Origin: Lactarius indigo
Taxonomy: Eukaryota; Basidiomycota; Agaricomycetes; Russulales; Russulaceae
Length of the DNA stretch: 64,000 nucleotides
NCBI GenBank assembly: GCA_025766275.1
Contig: JAFKAC010000097.1
Span: 62,001 to 126,000 of the forward strand
Direction of reading: 5' to 3'
Shown here: piece after piece, positions 58,630 to 64,000 of the stretch
Numbering within the stretch: position 1 is the first letter of the stretch
Layout of the letters: each line of letters opens with the position of its first letter
The notes under the pieces: generated by a model
The model's database searches: none
Told to the model about the DNA's origin: nothing
What the model saw: the letters and a program-made list of their open reading frames with translations, nothing else
Position numbers and translations under genes: made by a program

Positions 58630-61375
58630 TCACCCCCTTTTCAGCGTGAGACACCGGCTCACTGGAAGTCCCTTGGTTGCCAGTCGTGTTGTTTGTCCGC
58701 GATACGTTCCAATGCTGTGGCGCGCTTGAGGCGATAGATGGAGTCACGTTTGTTGTCTTGTGTGCACTCAATCATTGCACATAGTTGGCTGACCCGGGCA
58801 CAGAGACGATCCAACTCGTAGCTGGCCGCACGGTAGCATGTGACCTCAGCTGTGAGGGACTCGTCGTTGATGCGGTTGAGGGCACGGTTGGTGATCTTGT
58901 CCGCTGCGAAGACGACAAGGTCCTCATGCGGGTACGTGGGGTGGAGAGTGGCCGACACATGCGGCTCAGCGTAAAATGGCTTACTGTAAACGTGCGGTGA
59001 ACCCGGTATCACTCCCAATATGAGGGGGTCGGCCCCTCCGATGATTTGGACATGTGATGCGTCCCTCTCTACTCCGTCTGGCCCGGTGATGGGGTATCGA
59101 ATGTAATGGGGTCATCAGTTCACCTGGAACCCTTCAGGCGCAATGACATGCGCGGGGTCCTCGGCGGTGGTGAACGGACGGTGATTGGCAGCGCCAGGCA
59201 CGCGCACATGTCCTCGATACATGGGGGACCCGTCAGTGTAGACGAGCCAGGGAGTGATGAGGGGATTATCAGCGTCGCATTTCGTTCGTAAGAAGGGGTG
59301 TCTTGCCAGGTAATAATCTTCGTTGTCATAGCCAGCCTCAGCTGCCGCCATCACTGCCGTCGCTCTCGCATCTCCCTCAGTTGGGCCGCTGCTGAGTGGA
59401 GTTGTTCCTTCTGCCACTCCGCCGCTACTCTCTTCCAGCCCTCCAACTTGTACTCCATCAGAGCTTGAATGCTGGTCGTTGCTCAGGAAAACTCCACGAA
59501 CGCCAATGAGGTCGTCGCTTGGGGGGATAGTGGCGATGGGTTCCCGCTCGTTGCTCTTGCTTTGGAAGACGTGGACGACAGCATGCTCGTCGTCAGGGGT
59601 AGTTGTTGGGTCTGGGAATCTGGTGATGACGTGGGCCCACTCTTGTGCAGTGATGGGTCCCTCAGCTGGTCTAAGAGGTGTCCATGGGGTGAGCTGAGTG
59701 TTCAGGACTTCGGTGTCGTCGTCCTCAGCCAAAAGGGTGTGGGCGTCTTGCGCGAGGGAGTCGAGGAGTGCCACTTGTGTGACATGGCGTAATGGGGAGG
59801 TAGGCATATGAGTGGTTTTGGCAGAGCGGAGGAGAAGGGAATGACTTCCTTTGGCTTCAGCGTTCCTTGTTTTAACTTGTGGGTTGTGCGCTTGTGCTTC
59901 CTGATATAGTCGGAGTGCTTCCGGCGCAAAGACGTTGTCCTTGTTGACCCACTGATTCTCTGAGTCGGGGTACCCCTTCCATTTGATGAGGTATTGGAGG
60001 CGTCTTCCTCTGCCAAAGTGCCGGGTGTCTAGAATGGCCTTGACCTCATATTCTTCTTCTCCGTCAATCAATTCTGGTGGCGGCCGTGTGAAGCTTTCCC
60101 CATGGAGAGGGGTTTGTTTGTATGGCGTGAGTAAATCGATGTGGAACACTGGGTGGATGCTCCACTGCATGGGAAGTTCTAATCGATAATTGTAGGGGGA
60201 CATCACCTGTGTTACCCGAAAGGGTCTGTGGCATCATGCCGCCAGCTTCGCCGTGGGTTGGTTGGTTCAAAGGTGCCTACCCTCTAACCATACAAGGTCG
60301 CCGCTTTTGAACTTGGGTGTATCTTTGTTGCGCACCCACACTTCCTGGGCCTTTTTCATAAGGCGTTGGGTGTTGTCCCTAGCTTCTTTGAGCATTGTCA
60401 GCCTCACGGTTACCTGTGGCAAAGGGGATGGCTTATTGGTCCAATCGGAGTGTGGGTTGTAACCCATCAAGAGCTGAAACGGTGATTGTTTAGTGTGCTC
60501 ATGGGGCCAGTTGTTGTGCGCGAATTCTGCGATGGGTAGATAGGTGGTCCAGTTGTCTTGTCGTTCGTTTACCCAGAAGCGCAGATACTGTTCCAGCCAT
60601 TGATTGGTCCTTTCAGATTGTCCGTCGGTGTGTGGGTGGTACATGGTGGATATGTTCTATTGAATCCCGAGGATTCGACATACTTCCCATGTGAATTTAG
60701 ATGTGAATTGCAGGTCCCAGTCACTGATAATTTTATGTGGTAGTCCAAATCGCCTGAAGACGTGGTTTATGTACAGGGCTGCTGTCTCCTCAGCCATGAT
60801 TTCTTCTTTGCATGGTATAAATATTGAGGCTTTGCTGCAATCGTGGTTGGTGACCGTAAGGATGCTATCATGCCCCTTTGACACTGGTAGTTTGGTGATG
60901 AAATCTATGGCCACGGTTTGAAAGGGAGTGGCCTTGAGCATGGGTGTGATAGGGTGTAGCGCCGCTCGTATGGGGCACGTGTTGACTTTGTTTCGCTGGC
61001 ATTCAGCGCACCCTTGCACATATTCATACACATCTTTTCGTAGTTGTGGCCACCAATAGTGTCGTTCTACTATTCTTTGCGTCCTTGCAATTCCCGGATG
61101 CCCATGGGCTGGCAGATCGTGGTGATCATGTATTAGCACCCTTTGTGTGGACACGGGTCCCGTGATCATGAACCTGCCATCCTTATACCACTCTCCATTG
61201 ATTTTCTTCAGCTGGTGGGGGTCCACCCATTGCTTAATGACCTTTTCGTCTTGTCGATGTCGGGGTTGCACGAGGTTCGGGTTGAGGGTGAGGGTTCGTG
61301 CTGTGTTGAGAGTCCTTACGAAGACTTCTGGTGGTAATACGACTACCTGTTCATTGTCACCGGCCCCTTGGTCGT

Positions 61376-61876
61376 TGTTACGGTACGGACTCTACTATGG
61401 GTGTGTTGACTCATGACCGGTTATGACTACGGTCTGACTTAGTATTAGTCATGGACTCTTACATCGTATCAGTCAGCAAGTAGTTCACATGTGATTCGTG
61501 ACTCCTGTATGACTCATTCCTAGGATAGCTGTACTAGGGTTCGAGCTAGTTACGCTACTGGTTACCTATCGTTTGAGCGGCGCTTTAAAGCCCGTGTGTA
61601 TCTGTATAAGTAGTTGTAGCAGAAGACCAAGAGTCCCCATCTTGGTCTTCTTCAAATCCACTACTTGACTCGCCTCTTACCTTAGTCTTGGACTAAGAGT
61701 ACTTCCGCTACTACCCCCCAAGGGATAGTGCTCCTTCATCTTTGCTGCAGTGTGTGCTGGAAAAGCCCCTGTTCAGCTTGCATTGGGTTGACACCGTTCC
61801 CCATTTGCCTATTCTTCGCTAAGTCAATTACGCCTGTCTCGAGTCCAAGTCGGACTGACGCCAGTGGAGTGTAACA
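61376..61876 (+). mobile_element. Solo LTR A with target duplication GTCGT
   Basis: 501 bp, TGTTACGGTACGG...GAGTGTAACA, flanked by GTCGT at 61371-61375 and 61877-61881. It splits F3 pol between RNase H and integrase, in the opposite orientation. Confidence 0.95.
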
Positions 61877-63888
61877 GTCGTAGTCTGGTCGCCTGGACAG
61901 TGCGTCCGCTCGACCATTGTTCTTCCCTTTGATGTGATGAATTTCGAAGTCATATTCGGATAACTCCAATACTTCCCTTGCAACTCGCCTACTGATCTTC
62001 TGTGGCGTTTTCCAGTACTGTAGGTTGAGGTGGTCGGAGAATATTTTGATTTTATGTGGGGCCCCTGCCAGTAGCGGTCGCCAGTTTCGTAAAGCCTTGA
62101 CTATTGCAAGTAGTTCTAAGTCGTAGATGTCGTAGTTTCATTCGGCTTCTGAGAGGGTGGCGGAGTAATATCCTATGGGGTGTCACTTTCCATCAGATTT
62201 TCGTTGCAGTAGTACTGCTCCCACCGCGTATCCTGACGCGTCCACTTCTAACTCGAACAGATCTTGAAGTATTGGGTGTGCTAGCACCGGTTCTTCTGTT
62301 ACAAGATGCTTGAGGGTTTTGAAAGCTTCATCTTCTTCTTCAGTCCACCTCCACTCCGCGTCCTTCTTTGTTAACTTGTTAAGGGGTTTGGCATGTGTTG
62401 CGAAGCCGCGAATGAAAAGCCGGTAAAAGTTGCAGAATCCTAAGAAGGATCATACATCTTTGACTTTGGTGGGCGTCGGCCAGTCTTTGATCCCTTGAAC
62501 TTTTACAGGGTCCATGCGGGTCACCCCCCTTTCAAGGATTACCCCCAGGTAATCCATTTGCGGTTGGTGGAAGAGGCATTTCTCCAGTTTGAAATAGAGA
62601 TCGTGGTCGGGGGCGACACGCAGCACATCTTTGACGACGCTTACATGGGCCACTAAGTTGTGGTCAAAGTGAGTGGCAATCCCAATGTCATCCATATAAA
62701 CACGTATTGTAGTTCCCAAACGCTCATGTTTGGCAATGGTGTCTCGGTAAATATGGTTTATCATTGCCTGAAAGGTGGCCAGGGAGTTCATGAGGCCAAA
62801 GAACATTACTGTGGGCTCGAAGAGCCCAAACTTGGTTTTGAATGCCGCCTTTTCTTGGTCGCCATCTCGGATGCATATATTATTGTAACCCCAACGGATG
62901 TCGAGCTTCGTATAGATGTGGGCGTTACTGAGATCGAGGATCAGGTCTTGGATAAGAGGCAGCGGGTACTGGTTATGAATCGTGTGGGAGTTAATGACCT
63001 GGTAGTCCTGTACTGGGCGTAGCTTTCCGTCCTTCTTTTTGATAAAGAAAAAGGATGATGCATACGGCGATATAGATGGGCGTAAGTACCCTTGGCGTAG
63101 TTTTTCCTCCAGGAAGTCTTTTAGTTCTCCTTCCTCTTTCTGGGTCATCGGGTAAATTTTGCAATCAATGGCGGCCGGTGCCATAGGTTTGAAATCGATG
63201 GCATGATCCCAGGGTTGTGCCGGGGGAAATCGGTGGGAGGCCTGCTCGTCAAATAGTTGGCAGAACTCGTTATACTCCGTTGGAAGGGTGGCGGCGGTCT
63301 GCTGCTGCTTTGCCTGTATTGCCAGTTCCATCGAGGTCGTGGCCTGTGTGAAGGTTTCTCCCCATAGTTCTTGGAGGATATCTTCCTTTTCCACTGTGAT
63401 TAAGGCTCTGGTGAAGGTAGTTTTAGTTGCACGGGCAAGTAGTGCCTCCTTGGTGGCCACCATTACTGGCTGCATGTCAGGATGTAGGGTGGCGCTGGCC
63501 CAGTTGATCATTGGCTCAAATGCGCTCAGCCAGGGATATCCTAGCACCATGTCTTCGTTTCCGAGGTCGGTGACCAGGAAAGTCATCTTTTTTATCTGTT
63601 GGCGTGTTTTCACTTCTAGGTTAACATAATGAGTGATTAATCCAGCTTTGTTTTCGGTATTATCTATGTTCCATATTTTGTGCGGCACGTCTAGCTGTTG
63701 TACCGGGATTCCAGCCCGGGTTGCCGTGTCTGGCCATATGAAGTTATCAGTCGCTCCAGAGTCAACCAATGCGTTGGTTTCAGTTGTTTTGTAATTTGTA
63801 AGAATGGTCACTGGAATTTGTAGAGATTGAAGGCGAGTCATCACTATTACAGAATTACATTTTAAAGCCCTCACCCAGACTGATGGGT

Positions 63889-64000
63889 TCAGGCGTCCTG
63901 AAAACCCTCTTTCCCCCACAGGTCTTGAAGTATGAGGTCTTTTACCTCGTCTGTACTGTTGGCTACTTGTGTTAGCCACTCCTTCGCTTGTTCTCCGGCT
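63889..64000 (-). CDS. gag: Element F3 gag, C-terminal end (cut by window edge)
   Basis: The last 37 codons of gag (GEQAKEWLTQVANSTDEVKD, then LILQDLWGKEGFQDA) to TGA 63889-63891. It matches the gag ends of A1 and F2. The rest lies right of the window. Confidence 0.82.
   Translation of the reverse strand, partial: AGEQAKEWLTQVANSTDEVKDLILQDLWGKEGFQDA
63901..63907 (-). other. Gag/pol -1 frameshift heptamer GGGTTTT (F3)
   Basis: GAG GGT TTT CAG GAC GCC TGA on the minus strand, identical to A1 over this stretch. Confidence 0.7.

Larger units (their letters stand above)
58659..63907 (-). pseudogene. pol: Element F3 pol with C-terminal extension, many stops
   Basis: Read down from the frameshift site: protease (ALVDSGATDNFIWPD), RT (RVYMDDIGIATHFD, near 62690), RNase H (ELEVDASGYAVGAVLLQ, SDHLNLQYW), solo LTR A just after SRRPDYD, integrase finger (HGHPG...CAECQ, 61030-61110), core (AIDFITKL, ISDWDLQF for ISDRDLQF, TDGQSE), chromodomain ([15 protein letters not shown], near 59970), then an extension of about 430 codons (SHVQIIGGADPLILG, SKPFYAEPHV) ending at TGA 58659-58661. 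In-frame stops lie near 62450, 62190, 62140, 60657, 60275, 60240 and 59115; most sit where relatives have Arg, so CGA to TGA is likely. Confidence 0.9.

Overview
The window looks like repeat-dense, probably heterochromatic DNA from a basidiomycete fungus, most likely an Agaricomycete. Supporting this are introns of about 45-65 bp with GTRAGT-like donors and CTAAC/CTGAC-type branch sites, a Plavaka-type DNA transposon, many Ty3/gypsy chromoviruses with C-terminal chromodomains, and nonsense codons that repeatedly look like CGA changed to TGA. Names A to J below are local labels for LTR families, not database names.

Layout. 1-8997 is a nested stack: element B1 (minus, runs off the left edge) sits in the gag of A1 (plus). 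A1 sits in the gag of F1 (minus), and F1 sits in the 3' end of F2 (minus, 8998-16167). F2 also carries solo LTR G1 at its gag/pol junction and solo LTR H2 in gag. 16168-18770 holds a second G LTR and a decayed LINE ORF1-like gene. 19412-22842 is a multi-exon gene of a family I associate with Agaricomycete transposons, with solo LTR E in one intron. 23082-27980 is a Plavaka transposase pseudogene holding three solo LTRs (F, H, J). 29101-31622 is the only ordinary-looking host gene, a secreted type-B carboxylesterase/lipase. 31700-36460 is gene-poor, with minisatellites and low-complexity DNA. 36461-56603 is a second stack: element C, whose 5' LTR is split by element D, whose gag holds a solo LTR A and whose pol has been replaced by the nearly intact element B2 (39151-48961). 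56604-58116 holds a partial E LTR and the start of another retroelement (I), cut by F3 (58117 to beyond the right edge). F3 itself contains a solo LTR A.

The elements share a plan: LTR, gag with a CCHC knuckle, a -1 frameshift, then protease-RT-RNase H-integrase-chromodomain. Families B, C, D and F have no obvious tRNA primer-binding site. Instead, a 10-11 nt leader motif next to the 5' LTR is complementary to LTR sequence starting 33-35 nt downstream of the TATA box, as expected for Tf1/sushi-type self-priming. Two features go beyond the standard plan. Family B carries three extra ORFs upstream of gag. Families A, F and C carry a long extension after the chromodomain, which in C ends in four zinc knuckles.

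All calls come from reading the sequence by eye. Intron edges in decayed genes and family names without diagnostic motifs are approximate.
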